Made by a program: the position numbers and the translations under genes. Below, piece after piece: positions 44,854-53,809 of a stretch of DNA of 64,000 nt. The stretch comes from 66-474 sp035606235. Its GTDB lineage: Bacteria > Pseudomonadota > Gammaproteobacteria > Xanthomonadales > Rhodanobacteraceae. Position 1 is the stretch's first letter, and the number at the start of each line of letters is the position of its first letter. Below the pieces are notes generated by a model that saw nothing but the letters and a program-made list of their open reading frames with translations, did not search any database and had not been told where the DNA came from. The DNA lies in the NCBI GenBank assembly GCA_035606235.1, contig DATNFU010000015.1, positions 1 through 64,000 on the forward strand. The letters run 5' to 3'.

Positions 44854-45861
44854 TCAGTCTTTGTAGAAATCGCGATACCACGCCACGAATCTGCGCACGC
44901 CCGTCTCCACCGGCGTGGATGGCGAGTAACCCGTATCGCGCGTGAGTTCGGCGACATCGGCGTGGGTGTCGGGCACGTCGCCGGGTTGCAACGGCAGCAG
45001 AATCTTTTCCGCCTTGCGCTCCAGCGCATCCTCCAGCACTTCGATGTAACGCGACAACTGCACGGGTTGGTGATTGCCGATGTTGTACACCCGGTACGGC
45101 GCGGCGGAAGTCTCTGGCGCGGGATGCAGCGGGTCGAACTGCGGATCGCCTTGCGGCGCGCGATCGAGCACGCGGATCACGCCTTCCACGATGTCGTCCA
45201 CGTAGGTGAAATCACGCGTGTGATGGCCGTGATTGAACACCTCGATCGGTTCGCCCGCGAGAATCTTGCGCGTGAACAGGAACAGCGCCATATCCGGCCG
45301 GCCCCAGGGACCGTACACCGTGAAAAAGCGCAGCCCGGTGGTCGGCAGGCCATACAGGTGACTGTAGGTGTGCGCCATCAATTCGTTGGCTTTCTTGGTC
45401 GCGGCGTACAGGCTGACCGGGTGGTCCACTTCGTCGCGCACGGAGAACGGCAGCTTCTTGTTGGCGCCATAAACCGAGCTTGATGACGCGTACACCAGAT
45501 GCTCGACATCGCCATGGCGACAGGCTTCGAGGATGTTGATGAAGCCGACCAGATTGCTTTCGACGTAGGCGTATGGGTTCTCGATCGAATAGCGCACGCC
45601 GGCCTGCGCGGCCAGATTCACCACGCGTGCAGGTCTGAAATCCGCGAAGGCGCGCTCGATCGCCGCGCGATCTTCAATACCGGCCTGCACAAACGAAAAA
45701 TTTTCCCGTGACGTCAAGCGCGCCAGCCGCGCGAGCTTGAGGTTCACGTCGTAATACGGATTGAGATTGTCGTAGCCGAGCACCGTATCGCCGCGCGCCA
45801 GCAGGCGCTCGCACAACGCAGCGCCGATGAACCCGGCAGCTCCCGTGACCAGTATGCGCAT
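44854..45861 (-). CDS. NAD-dependent UDP-sugar epimerase (UDP-glucuronate 4-epimerase type)
   Basis: A 335-residue short-chain dehydrogenase. TGAAGFIG is the NAD loop; GYDNLNPYYDVNLKLARL, NLAAQAGVRYSIENPYAYVE and RFFTVYGPWGRPDMALFLFT are hallmarks of the UDP-GlcA 4-epimerase/LpsL family; YAATKKANE carries the catalytic Tyr and Lys. It should convert UDP-glucuronate to UDP-galacturonate in the cytoplasm. It lies 160 bp upstream of the export operon on the same strand and diverges from the CocE-type hydrolase. Together with the dehydrogenase at 52380-53681 it points to an acidic EPS. Confidence 0.9.
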   Translation of the reverse strand: MRILVTGAAGFIGAALCERLLARGDTVLGYDNLNPYYDVNLKLARLARLTSRENFSFVQAGIEDRAAIERAFADFRPARVVNLAAQAGVRYSIENPYAYVESNLVGFINILEACRHGDVEHLVYASSSSVYGANKKLPFSVRDEVDHPVSLYAATKKANELMAHTYSHLYGLPTTGLRFFTVYGPWGRPDMALFLFTRKILAGEPIEVFNHGHHTRDFTYVDDIVEGVIRVLDRAPQGDPQFDPLHPAPETSAAPYRVYNIGNHQPVQLSRYIEVLEDALERKAEKILLPLQPGDVPDTHADVAELTRDTGYSPSTPVETGVRRFVAWYRDFYKD

Positions 45862-46026
45862 TCCCTTGTCCTTGTCGGTTCGAGCTCTGGGCAGAGCGCG
45901 ATGTCGATAGTATGCATCGCCGCGTGCGGGGTTCGTCAGCTGGTGCCTTCCGGCACATGGCGCGGCTGCCGCCGTGGCGTGAACATCGTCGCGCAGCGCG
46001 CCAGTGTCGCAATGGGGAGAAGCGCA

Positions 46027-47814
46027 ATGAAAACCGGTTGGAAGTTGCTTGCGGGCCTGTGTCTGGCTCTGGTGCTCGCGTTGCCCGCGACAGCGGCGGA
46101 ATCAGAGGCAAAACCCGAAAACGTGATCGTGGATCTGCACCACATGATCCCGATGCGCGACGGCGTGCAACTGGCGGCGACGATCTGGCGGCCTTCGGAT
46201 CAGGCCAAGCCGCTGCCGGTGGTGCTGGTGATGACGCCCTACATCTCCGACGAGACGCAAGAGCGCGCGGTGAAGTTCGCCACCCACGGGTACGTTTACG
46301 TCAGCGTGGACGTGCGCGGGCGCGGTACTTCGCAGGGCAAGTTCACGCCGCTGTACGGCAACGGCCCGGATGGCGCGGACGTGATCGCCTGGCTGGCGAA
46401 ACAATCGTGGTGCGACGGCCGCGTGGTCACGCGCGGCGGTTCCTACCGCGGCATGGACCAGTGGCAGATCCTGTCGCAGCACCCGGCGCACCTCGCCGCG
46501 GCGGTGCCCACCGCGGCGGTGTATCCGGGCTGGGATTTCCCGCAGCCCAAAGGCGTGTTCGTCAGCTACATGGCGCAATGGCTGGCGTTCACCAGTGGCC
46601 AGACCGGCCAGGACAATTTGTTCGGCGACGGCAAATACTGGGAATCGCGTTTCGTGGAGGCCTACGAGCACAATCAGCCGTTCAACAAGCTCGCCGATCT
46701 GGCCGGCACCAATCGTGACGCCTTCCTGCAGTGGCTTGATCATCCGGGCTACGACGCTTACTGGGCGGCGTTCAACCCCAAGCCTGCGGATTACGCGGCG
46801 ATCGATATTCCCATTCTCACCATCACCGGGTACTTCGACGGCGATCAGCCCGGCGCGCTGCGCTATTACCGCGAATTCATGGCCAATGCATCGGCGAACG
46901 CCAAACAGCATTTCTATCTGTTGATGGGCCCGTGGGATCACCCCGGCACGCGGCATCCGCAGGAGAAACTCGGCGGCCTGACCTTCGACAAGAAATCCGT
47001 GCTGGATATCGACCAGCTGCACATTGACTTCTTCAACTGGATTCTGAAAAGCGGCAAGCGTCCCGACATCTTGAGTCATCGCGTCAATTACTACGTGATG
47101 GGCGCGGACGAGTGGCGGCATGCCGATTCGCTTGAAAATCTGTCCGATCACACGCTGCGTTTGTACCTGTCCTCGCCGGACAACGACGCGCAAGATGTGT
47201 TCCATGCGGGCCTGCTGACGACAAAGAAGCCTGGCGAGCAGCCCGCCGATTCCTTCAAAGACGATCCGCTTGCGCTGGCGCCGGCGGACGAGTTGTTGAA
47301 AGGTCAGGGCGATGATCCGCTGGTGCATTCGGCGGAAGCCTTCAAACAGAACCGGCTGATCTACGCCAGCGAACCGCTTCCATCGAGTGTCACGCTTGCC
47401 GGCGCGCTGCAGTTGCTCGCAAACATCTCGCTGGATACTCCTGATGGCGACGTCGGTGCGGAAGTGGATGCGATCCTGCCGGATGGCCGCACGCTGGTGC
47501 TGGGCCAGGATTTCGTGCGCGCCAGGTTCCGCCACGGCATGGCGAAAGCGGAACCGGCAACGCCCGGCGTGATCGAGCCGTGGCGATTCGATGGCTTCTA
47601 TTTCAGCGTACGCGAACTGCCCAAGGGCACACGCCTGCGCGTAGTGCTGGCGCCGCTGAACATTCCGGACCTGCAGAAGAACTACAACTCCGGCGGACGC
47701 CTCGGTTACGAAACCGCCAAGGACGCGCGCACCGCGACGTTCTCGGTGCATCTGGGTCCGCAGCACCCGAGTTACCTGGAATTGCCGCTGGCGCCGGAAA
47801 CAGGTTCGCGCTGA
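46027..47814 (+). CDS. Secreted CocE/NonD (S15-like) alpha/beta hydrolase
   Basis: A 595-residue protein. A signal peptide (about 1-25, ending ATAA) is followed by the X-Pro dipeptidyl-peptidase S15 domain: MIPMRDGVQLAATIWRP, YVSVDVRGRGTSQG and the nucleophile motif GGSYRGMDQW. GYFDGD gives the acid and GPWDHPGTRHP the histidine. The C-terminal jelly-roll domain (about 370-590) is typical of the family, which hydrolyses esters, beta-lactam acyl groups or X-Pro peptides. ATG 46027 follows GGGGAGAAG; an in-frame ATG at 46012 is possible. A natural substrate cannot be read from sequence. It converges with the PQQ-type propeller gene with only 5 bp between stops. Confidence 0.88.
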   Translation: MKTGWKLLAGLCLALVLALPATAAESEAKPENVIVDLHHMIPMRDGVQLAATIWRPSDQAKPLPVVLVMTPYISDETQERAVKFATHGYVYVSVDVRGRGTSQGKFTPLYGNGPDGADVIAWLAKQSWCDGRVVTRGGSYRGMDQWQILSQHPAHLAAAVPTAAVYPGWDFPQPKGVFVSYMAQWLAFTSGQTGQDNLFGDGKYWESRFVEAYEHNQPFNKLADLAGTNRDAFLQWLDHPGYDAYWAAFNPKPADYAAIDIPILTITGYFDGDQPGALRYYREFMANASANAKQHFYLLMGPWDHPGTRHPQEKLGGLTFDKKSVLDIDQLHIDFFNWILKSGKRPDILSHRVNYYVMGADEWRHADSLENLSDHTLRLYLSSPDNDAQDVFHAGLLTTKKPGEQPADSFKDDPLALAPADELLKGQGDDPLVHSAEAFKQNRLIYASEPLPSSVTLAGALQLLANISLDTPDGDVGAEVDAILPDGRTLVLGQDFVRARFRHGMAKAEPATPGVIEPWRFDGFYFSVRELPKGTRLRVVLAPLNIPDLQKNYNSGGRLGYETAKDARTATFSVHLGPQHPSYLELPLAPETGSR

Positions 47815-47819
47815 GGCTG

Positions 47820-49511
47820 CTACTGCAAAGCAAACACCACCACCCGTGCCGGCGTGCTGTGCACCTGCCAGCCCAGCGGTGAATCCATGCCGGAGGCCAC
47901 GGCGATGTACTGCTTGCCATCGACGGCATAGGCAATCACGCCGCCGCCGATCGGCTGACCGAGGTCGCGTTGCCACAACAGCTTTCCATCGCGTGCATCG
48001 AAAGCCATGAAGTCGCCGGCGATATCGCCGCTGAACACCAGGCCGCCCGCGGTGGCGGTGATGCCTGACACCAGTGGCGCGCGCGCGTGGTATTGCCAGC
48101 GGATCGAACCGTCCTGGGCATCCACTGCGGTGATCCAGCCGCTGCGTTGCTTGTCCTGCACGCCGAATGGATGCGTACGATCCTTCGCGCCGGTCCATGG
48201 CAGACCTTTGCGCCCCTCCAGTTGTGCGGGAGGTTCGGTCGCCACCGTGATGCACCAATCGATCGCGTTCACATAGAAGGCGTTGCTGCGCGGCGAATAC
48301 GCCGGCCCGTTCCACTCCACGCCGCCGTCGATGCCGGGGCAGAAATGCGTGCCTTGCGCGGTGAGCGGAGCGGTGGTGTTTTCCATCCGCGTCACCGCGG
48401 TCTTGAAGAGCAGCCGCAGCGTGTCGCGATCGAGCGCATAGAGATAGCCGTCCTTGCCGGCGGCGATCAGCAGATGACGGCCATCCGGTGTGTCGATCAA
48501 TTCCGGCGGCGCGGCGATGTCCCAGTCGTGGAAGTCATCGCGGGTGACCAATTGCCGCGATTGTTTCAGCTCGCCGGTTTTCGTATCCAGTGCAACCACG
48601 GAGTAGGTGTAGAGATTCTGGCCGGGATGCACGGATTTCAAGAAATCCGGCGCGGAATTGCCGGTCGGGACCCATAGCAGGTTGTTTCGCGCATCGATGG
48701 TGTAGGACGTCCATGTCGCCGCGCCGGCCTTCGGATGTTGTGCCGTCGACGGCGGCCACGTTTGACTTGCCGGGCCGGAGGTCGGGACGAGATCCGCGCT
48801 CCACAACTTCGCACCAGTGTTCGCGTCGAAAGCCATCATGCGGCCCGTGACGCCGAAGTTGTCGCCGCCCGCATTGCCGATGTAGACGCGGCCATTCCAC
48901 GCAACCGGTGCGGCCGGAAAGGTTTCGCCGATTTGCGGATCGCCGATCGCGACATTCCACAATTCATCGCCGGTGCCGGCATCCAGGGCGTACAGCCGAC
49001 CGTCGTTGGAGCCGCGAAACAGCCGGCCATCCATCCAGCCGACGCCGCGGTTCACCTTGTTGGGATCGAAAGGTGGCTGGCGCGCGAGTTCGTAGGTGTG
49101 TCGCCAGCGCAGCGCGCACGTTTTCGCGTCCGCTGCGTAGGTGTCTTGCAGCGTGCTGAAGTAGAGCGTGCCGCCGATTTCGACGAGCGACGATTGCATG
49201 TTCACCGGCGCGTCCAGCTGGAACGCGCACACCTGGCGCAAGGCGCCGACGTTGGCCGGGGTGATCTGCGCGAGCGGCGAATAACGATCGCCGGCAAGTG
49301 TCTTGTTGTAACTGCCCCAGTCGCTGGCGGGATCCGGCGCGCCGCGCGCAACCGCATTCGGCGCATAGGCCGGCCCATGTTGCGTATGGCTGGCTCCGCG
49401 CGGCGGCGGCGGTGATGCGGGCGCGAGCAGCAGCTTGGCACCGCCACAACCGGAGAGCATCGCGCCCAGCAACAGCACGACGGAAAACCTCAATGCGATT
49501 GGAATGTTCAT
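47820..49511 (-). CDS. PQQ-dependent dehydrogenase-like beta-propeller lipoprotein
   Basis: A 563-residue protein with a lipoprotein signal (lipobox LSGC near residue 22). The mature part is an eight-bladed quinoprotein propeller with repeated A-x-D-x-x-T/D-G-x-x-x-W motifs (ALDAGTGDELWN, AFDANTGAKLWS, AVDAQDGSIRWQ, AFDARDGKLLWQ), DWDIAAPPELID and FCPGIDGGVEWNGPAYSP. These are typical of periplasmic PQQ alcohol dehydrogenases. No cytochrome c CxxCH domain and no vicinal Cys pair were seen, so electron transfer would need a partner, or the protein may be non-enzymatic. ATG 49511 starts the signal peptide and has AAGGA upstream. Confidence 0.85.
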   Translation of the reverse strand: MNIPIALRFSVVLLLGAMLSGCGGAKLLLAPASPPPPRGASHTQHGPAYAPNAVARGAPDPASDWGSYNKTLAGDRYSPLAQITPANVGALRQVCAFQLDAPVNMQSSLVEIGGTLYFSTLQDTYAADAKTCALRWRHTYELARQPPFDPNKVNRGVGWMDGRLFRGSNDGRLYALDAGTGDELWNVAIGDPQIGETFPAAPVAWNGRVYIGNAGGDNFGVTGRMMAFDANTGAKLWSADLVPTSGPASQTWPPSTAQHPKAGAATWTSYTIDARNNLLWVPTGNSAPDFLKSVHPGQNLYTYSVVALDTKTGELKQSRQLVTRDDFHDWDIAAPPELIDTPDGRHLLIAAGKDGYLYALDRDTLRLLFKTAVTRMENTTAPLTAQGTHFCPGIDGGVEWNGPAYSPRSNAFYVNAIDWCITVATEPPAQLEGRKGLPWTGAKDRTHPFGVQDKQRSGWITAVDAQDGSIRWQYHARAPLVSGITATAGGLVFSGDIAGDFMAFDARDGKLLWQRDLGQPIGGGVIAYAVDGKQYIAVASGMDSPLGWQVHSTPARVVVFALQ

Positions 49512-49589
49512 CGACCTGCGTCCTTGTACGCGTGGTAACCCACGTTCACGCCCGCATTGCCGAACCACCGGCGGGAGGTGGATCGACTT

Positions 49590-49799
49590 TCAGGCAAATA
49601 CAGTGCTCAAGCAGAACAATCCGCTCGCGGTCAGCGGCAGCTGTAGATACATCAGCCAACGCGGCAATAATTCTTCGCGTTGGTGATAACTGTTTGAGCA
49701 CCGCGCCGCCGCCCGCCGGAGCAGGATCAGCGCGGCGACCGCCAGAGAAGGCACCCCGAACGCGAAGGTGGCAAAGAGGATGAAACCGGTCGGCAACAT
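49590..49799 (-). CDS. Small membrane protein, function unknown
   Basis: A 69-residue protein with two hydrophobic segments (MLPTGFILFATFAFGVPSLA... and WLMYLQLPLTASGLFCLSTVF) separated by a basic loop, so a two-pass membrane hairpin. GGAG lies 6 bases before the ATG; a GTG at 49811 would add four residues. It lies between the propeller gene and a larger membrane protein on the same strand. Not recognised; accepted as a gene because of the ribosome site and the clear membrane pattern. Confidence 0.55.
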   Translation of the reverse strand: MLPTGFILFATFAFGVPSLAVAALILLRRAAARCSNSYHQREELLPRWLMYLQLPLTASGLFCLSTVFA

Positions 49800-49965
49800 G
49801 ACTGACTCCACGTCCGGTGTGTCGGAAGCGACCTTCCAATCGCGAATGCTTTTCAGCCGGAGGCATGCTCACCCAGACGATCATTGCTCGCGTGAATATC
49901 ACGTCCATCCTGCACCGGCGCCCCCAGCCGGCGAACAAAACCGACCTGAGCTCACGGGGAGGAGT

Positions 49966-50475
49966 TCAGCCGCTCATTGCGTGTTGCAGCTGCAGGAAAC
50001 CGCCGAGTGTTGCACCGTAAACCGTCTGGCCCAAAAGCGTGGCGACAGGGGTGCCGTATCCGTAATTCATGGCCAGAAAGCCTGGCGGTTCCAGTTCGCG
50101 CAACGACGTTACGCCGTGATATTCGGACGCCATTCTGGGGTGTACGAAAGGCAGCAGTGGCAGCACAGCGACCAGCAGAAACAGACCATGTAGCGCGCCG
50201 GCAAGCGCGCCCAACCACCACGTATAAATCCCGACGCTGGCAAACAGCAGAAAATACAGGAAGGCGAACAGCCAGCCACCCAGGGTGTAAAGGGCGAACC
50301 CGAGAACAAAGGCCAGCTTGCGATTTCCGCTGACGAACGTGCCGAGCAGAAACGGCAGACTCATGCGGGAGAAACCAAACCCGCGACTTCCTTCCAGAAT
50401 GGAGGTCATGGCCACGGTCGCGATGAGACCCCAGAGCACCAGACACGCCGGGGAGCCGGAGATGCGTTCGAACAT
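49966..50475 (-). CDS. Multispanning membrane protein, function unknown
   Basis: A 169-residue protein with about four membrane segments (about 12-24, 52-80, 86-110 and 145-165 in part). Hydrophobic patches include FVLGFALYTLGGWLFAFLYF and ALAGALHGLFLLVAVLPLLP. The loop between them carries HPRMASEYHGVTSLRELEPPGFLAMNYGYG in two parts; no family is recognised. It starts 15 bp downstream of the GH15 gene stop and is probably co-transcribed with it. No catalytic motif seen. Confidence 0.75.
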   Translation of the reverse strand: MFERISGSPACLVLWGLIATVAMTSILEGSRGFGFSRMSLPFLLGTFVSGNRKLAFVLGFALYTLGGWLFAFLYFLLFASVGIYTWWLGALAGALHGLFLLVAVLPLLPFVHPRMASEYHGVTSLRELEPPGFLAMNYGYGTPVATLLGQTVYGATLGGFLQLQHAMSG

Positions 50476-50490
50476 CGCTTCGAGTCCTTG

Positions 50491-52338
50491 TTACGCCCGC
50501 TCCATCGCGAGCGCTGCATTGATCAGCCCAGTGTGAGTGAAAGCCTGCGGGAAATTCCCCAAGGCGGCGCCGTTCTCCGGGTTGAATTCTTCCGCGAACA
50601 GGCCAACCTCGTTGGCGAATGTGAGCGCATGTTCAAACAGCCGTTTTGCTTCGCCGAAATCGCGGCGGCTCGCCAAGTGATGAACTGCCCAGTACGTGCA
50701 TATCCCGAACACGCCTTCCTTGCCTGGGAGCGCGTCTCGCCCGCGCTCATAACGATAAAGAAGGCCGTTACAACCCAGCCGTTGCCAGATACGGTCATAA
50801 GTCGATCGGATGCGCGGCTCATGGGCATCCTTGAACCCGAAACAGGGCATCAGCAGCAGGCTGGCATCGACCGACTCGCCATTGAAGCTGAGCGTGTAGC
50901 TGTTGATGGCGGTGCTATAGCCGAACTTCTCGATGGCTTCGGAAAGTTCGCCTCGCTCCTTCTCGAACTTGCCGCGCAGTTTTTCCAGCCGCAACACTTT
51001 CTTTTCGTCGAGCTTCAGCAGCCGATCAAGCGCGACCCAGCACATCAGCTTGGAAAACGTGTAGTGCCTCGGTGCGCCGCGGATTTCCCAGATGCCGTGA
51101 TCGGGCTCGCGCCACTGTTTGCAGACGACTTCGCCCAAACCCTTCAGCAACCGACACTCCACCGGCTCAAGGACGCCGCCCCCCTCCACGTACGCGTGGG
51201 CCGCAAACACAACCTCGCCATATACATCGAGCTGTCGCTGTCGATAGGCTCCATTGCCAATCCGCACCGGCCGCGAGCCGCGATAGCCGGCGAAGTGTTT
51301 CAGCTCCTGCTCCCGGAGGCGGGTACGTCCGAAGATGTCGTACATGACCTGCAGCTCAGGCCAAGTGAGTCGGGTTGCATGCAAGAGCCAGCTCAGGAAC
51401 TGTCGTGCTTCTGCTTGAAAGCCGAGGCCGACAAGCGCTTGCATGGTCCATCCGGAATCTCGCAGCCAACAATAGCGGTAGTCCCAATTGCGTCCAGCGC
51501 CGATCGTCTCAGGCAGCGAAGTTGTCGGCGCAGCGATGATGGCGCCCGAAAGCGAGAAGCTAAGAAGTTTGAGCGTCAAAGCGCTGCGCAGCACGGCCGC
51601 CTTGTAGGGCCCCGCATAGGTGCAGCGTTTGGCCCAGGATTGCCACCACGCGAGAGTGCGGTCGAGGTGCTCTTGGGCAATCAGCTCGACTGGCAACAGT
51701 ACGCCGACGTCGTCCTTCGCGTAGGACAAACTTAAACAAATGCGCTCGCCCGCGCGAACGCGAACGGACGCGTGCAGCGCATCTCCCGTTCGTCGCAGAT
51801 CGACGCCGCTGCGCACGGCAAGTAGTTCGTTGGACCAGTTGAAGCACCAGCCCAACTGGCCGCGCCGCGTGAGGCGCGGTTTGGTGCGCCCGTAATTCGG
51901 CGCCGGGGCGATATGAATTTCCAGATCAAGCTCGCCCCGGATTCCATCTACGAGGCGCAACACCTCGCGCATCGGCTGCAGGGTGTCGATGCCCCCGCCG
52001 ACCGGAAACAAATCCACGACTCGGACGGCACCTTGTGCCGTTTCGAAGGTTGTTTCAAGAACGGGCGTATCGGCGATGTAATGGCGTGAACTCTTGAAGT
52101 GTCCACGCGGCTTGATCCGGAACCTGCCACCTGCCCGCTCATCCAGGATTTCTCCAAACACCGACGGGCTGGAGAAATTCGGCAGGCAAAGCCAAGCGAT
52201 CGATCCGTCGCGCGAGATCAGGGCGGCTGTCCGACAGTCACCGATTATCGCGTAGTCCTCGATCGGCAATTGAGAGGGCCGCGCCGAACGCAAACCCTCG
52301 GAGTGGTTTGCAGAATCAAGGGCACTGGCTCCTTTCAT
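50491..52338 (-). CDS. Glycoside hydrolase family 15 protein (glucoamylase/trehalase-like)
   Basis: A 615-residue protein of the GH15-like family that includes mycobacterial-type trehalases. The N-terminal beta-sandwich begins LPIEDYAIIGDCRTAALISR and has GSIAWLCLPNF. The (alpha/alpha)6 barrel contains WDYRYCWLRDSGWTMQALV, DHGIWEIRG (general acid Glu) and EEFNPENGAALGNFPQAFTH (general base Glu). No signal peptide is present, so it acts in the cytoplasm, perhaps on trehalose or maltooligosaccharides. ATG 52338 precedes the first conserved block; frame continuing to 53097 lies across the dehydrogenase gene and is rejected. It lies 41 bp downstream of the UDP-HexNAc dehydrogenase. By eye, its base composition is somewhat less GC-rich than its neighbours. 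Confidence 0.9.
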   Translation of the reverse strand: MKGASALDSANHSEGLRSARPSQLPIEDYAIIGDCRTAALISRDGSIAWLCLPNFSSPSVFGEILDERAGGRFRIKPRGHFKSSRHYIADTPVLETTFETAQGAVRVVDLFPVGGGIDTLQPMREVLRLVDGIRGELDLEIHIAPAPNYGRTKPRLTRRGQLGWCFNWSNELLAVRSGVDLRRTGDALHASVRVRAGERICLSLSYAKDDVGVLLPVELIAQEHLDRTLAWWQSWAKRCTYAGPYKAAVLRSALTLKLLSFSLSGAIIAAPTTSLPETIGAGRNWDYRYCWLRDSGWTMQALVGLGFQAEARQFLSWLLHATRLTWPELQVMYDIFGRTRLREQELKHFAGYRGSRPVRIGNGAYRQRQLDVYGEVVFAAHAYVEGGGVLEPVECRLLKGLGEVVCKQWREPDHGIWEIRGAPRHYTFSKLMCWVALDRLLKLDEKKVLRLEKLRGKFEKERGELSEAIEKFGYSTAINSYTLSFNGESVDASLLLMPCFGFKDAHEPRIRSTYDRIWQRLGCNGLLYRYERGRDALPGKEGVFGICTYWAVHHLASRRDFGEAKRLFEHALTFANEVGLFAEEFNPENGAALGNFPQAFTHTGLINAALAMERA

Positions 52339-52379
52339 GCGCGCGTCCACTTGTACGCGCGGCATTGTGAAGCGTGCGA

Positions 52380-53681
52380 CTACAAACGCCCGTCCACCGC
52401 TTGCATCGGCAGCAACTGCTTGACATCGAACAGCACGCAGCCGGGCTTGCCCAGTGCGCGCAGGGCATCCGCGCCCATTTCCACGAATTGTTTGTGACCG
52501 ACCGCAAGAATGATCGCGTCGTAGCTGTCGGGTTTCAGTTCGGTGACGAGATCCAGGCCGTATTCGCGCTTGGCTTCGGCCGCATCCACCCATGGATCGT
52601 GCACGTCGACATGCGCGGAGTAACCGCGAAACTCCTCGATTACATCCACCACGCGGGTGTTGCGCAAGTCCGGGCAGTTCTCCTTGAACGCGAGCCCCAG
52701 GATAAGCACATGCGCGCCGGCCGCGTGCATGCGCCGCTGCGTCATCAACTTGATCACGCGCTGTGCGACGTGCTGGCCCATGCTGTCGTTGATGCGGCGC
52801 CCGGACAGGATCACTTCCGGGTGATAGCCGATCTGTTGCGCTTTGTGCGTCAGGTAATACGGATCCACGCCGATGCAATGTCCGCCGACCAGGCCCGGCC
52901 GGAACGGCAGGAAATTCCATTTCGTGTTCGCCGCGGCCAGCACTTCGCCGGTATCGATGCCGAGCTTGTGGCAGATCAGTGCGAGCTCGTTGACCAGCGC
53001 GATGTTGAGATCGCGCTGGGTGTTCTCGATCACCTTGGCCGCTTCGGCGACGCGGATGGAGGATGCGCGATGGGTACCCGCCGAGACAACCTTGCAATAC
53101 AGCGCGTCCACGAACTCGGCGGCTTCCGGTGTCGAGCCGGAGACCACCTTCACGATTGATTCCAGCCGGTGCTGCTTGTCACCCGGATTGATGCGTTCGG
53201 GGCTGTAACCGGCGTGGAAGTCGCGATTGAATTTCAGCCCCGATTCGCGCTCGATGATGGGCACGCAGATTTCCTCGGTCGCACCGGGATACACGGTGGA
53301 TTCGTAGATCACCAGACCGCCGCGCTTGATCGCGCGGCCGACCATGCGGCTGGCCGATTCCAGCGGACGCAGGTCCGGCCGCTTGAACGAATCGATGGGC
53401 GTCGGCACGGTCACGATGAACACGTTGCAGCCGGCGAGGTCATCCGTGTTGTCGCTGCAGCGCAAATGCTGCGCGGCGCGCAACGCATCCGGCGGCACTT
53501 CCAGGGTGTGATCGCGGCCGGCTTTCAACTCGACGATGCGCTGCGTGTTGATGTCGAAGCCAAGCGTGGGCAGCACACGGCCGAAGCCGACCGCCAGCGG
53601 CAATCCCACGTAGCCGAGCCCGATCACGGCAAGCCGTGCATCCTTGAACGAGGGCAGCGGCGCGACAGCATGGTCTTCCAT
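52380..53681 (-). CDS. tviB: Nucleotide-sugar dehydrogenase, WbpO/TviB type (UDP-HexNAc 6-dehydrogenase)
   Basis: A 433-residue NAD-dependent dehydrogenase. GLGYVGLPLAVGFG is the NAD loop, and GFDINTQRIVELKAGRDHTLEV matches the TviB/WbpO subgroup rather than UDP-glucose Ugd. GLVGGHCIGVDPYYL contains the catalytic Cys. LILGLAFKENCPDLRNTRVVD lies in the UDP-binding C-terminal domain. It should oxidise UDP-GlcNAc or UDP-GalNAc to the uronic acid, giving an acidic amino sugar for surface polysaccharide. Placed 6.5 kb from the EPS operon with unrelated genes between, so a link to it is inference. Tandem hairpins lie 35-85 bp upstream. Confidence 0.88.
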   Translation of the reverse strand: MEDHAVAPLPSFKDARLAVIGLGYVGLPLAVGFGRVLPTLGFDINTQRIVELKAGRDHTLEVPPDALRAAQHLRCSDNTDDLAGCNVFIVTVPTPIDSFKRPDLRPLESASRMVGRAIKRGGLVIYESTVYPGATEEICVPIIERESGLKFNRDFHAGYSPERINPGDKQHRLESIVKVVSGSTPEAAEFVDALYCKVVSAGTHRASSIRVAEAAKVIENTQRDLNIALVNELALICHKLGIDTGEVLAAANTKWNFLPFRPGLVGGHCIGVDPYYLTHKAQQIGYHPEVILSGRRINDSMGQHVAQRVIKLMTQRRMHAAGAHVLILGLAFKENCPDLRNTRVVDVIEEFRGYSAHVDVHDPWVDAAEAKREYGLDLVTELKPDSYDAIILAVGHKQFVEMGADALRALGKPGCVLFDVKQLLPMQAVDGRL

Positions 53682-53715
53682 TTATCCACTCTCCTGTGCA
53701 GCGTGGAAACAATCA

Positions 53716-53767
53716 GCTCCGGATGCCGGCTTTCCCGGAGCCGCGAAAGCGCTTGCCATGCAAGCGC
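53716..53767 (-). terminator. Tandem hairpins between eamA-type gene and the dehydrogenase
   Basis: Two stems in the 128-bp gap: GCTCCGG / CCGGAGC (53716-53722, 53735-53741) and GCGCTTGC / GCAAGCGC (53749-53756, 53760-53767, loop of 3). They could end the leftward transporter transcript or form a leader structure for the dehydrogenase. No strong T tract follows. Confidence 0.45.
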
Positions 53768-53809
53768 CCCTGCCCTCGATTCGGTCGCGGGCAAATCCCG
53801 AGTAGAACA

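Noticed and set aside
46102..48315. Minus-strand frame of 737 codons
   Set aside because: Antisense to the CocE-type hydrolase and overlapping the propeller gene; composition is that of a shadow frame.
52339..53097. Upstream extension of the GH15 frame
   Set aside because: It crosses the dehydrogenase gene on the same strand in another frame; the conserved GH15 N-terminus starts just after 52338.
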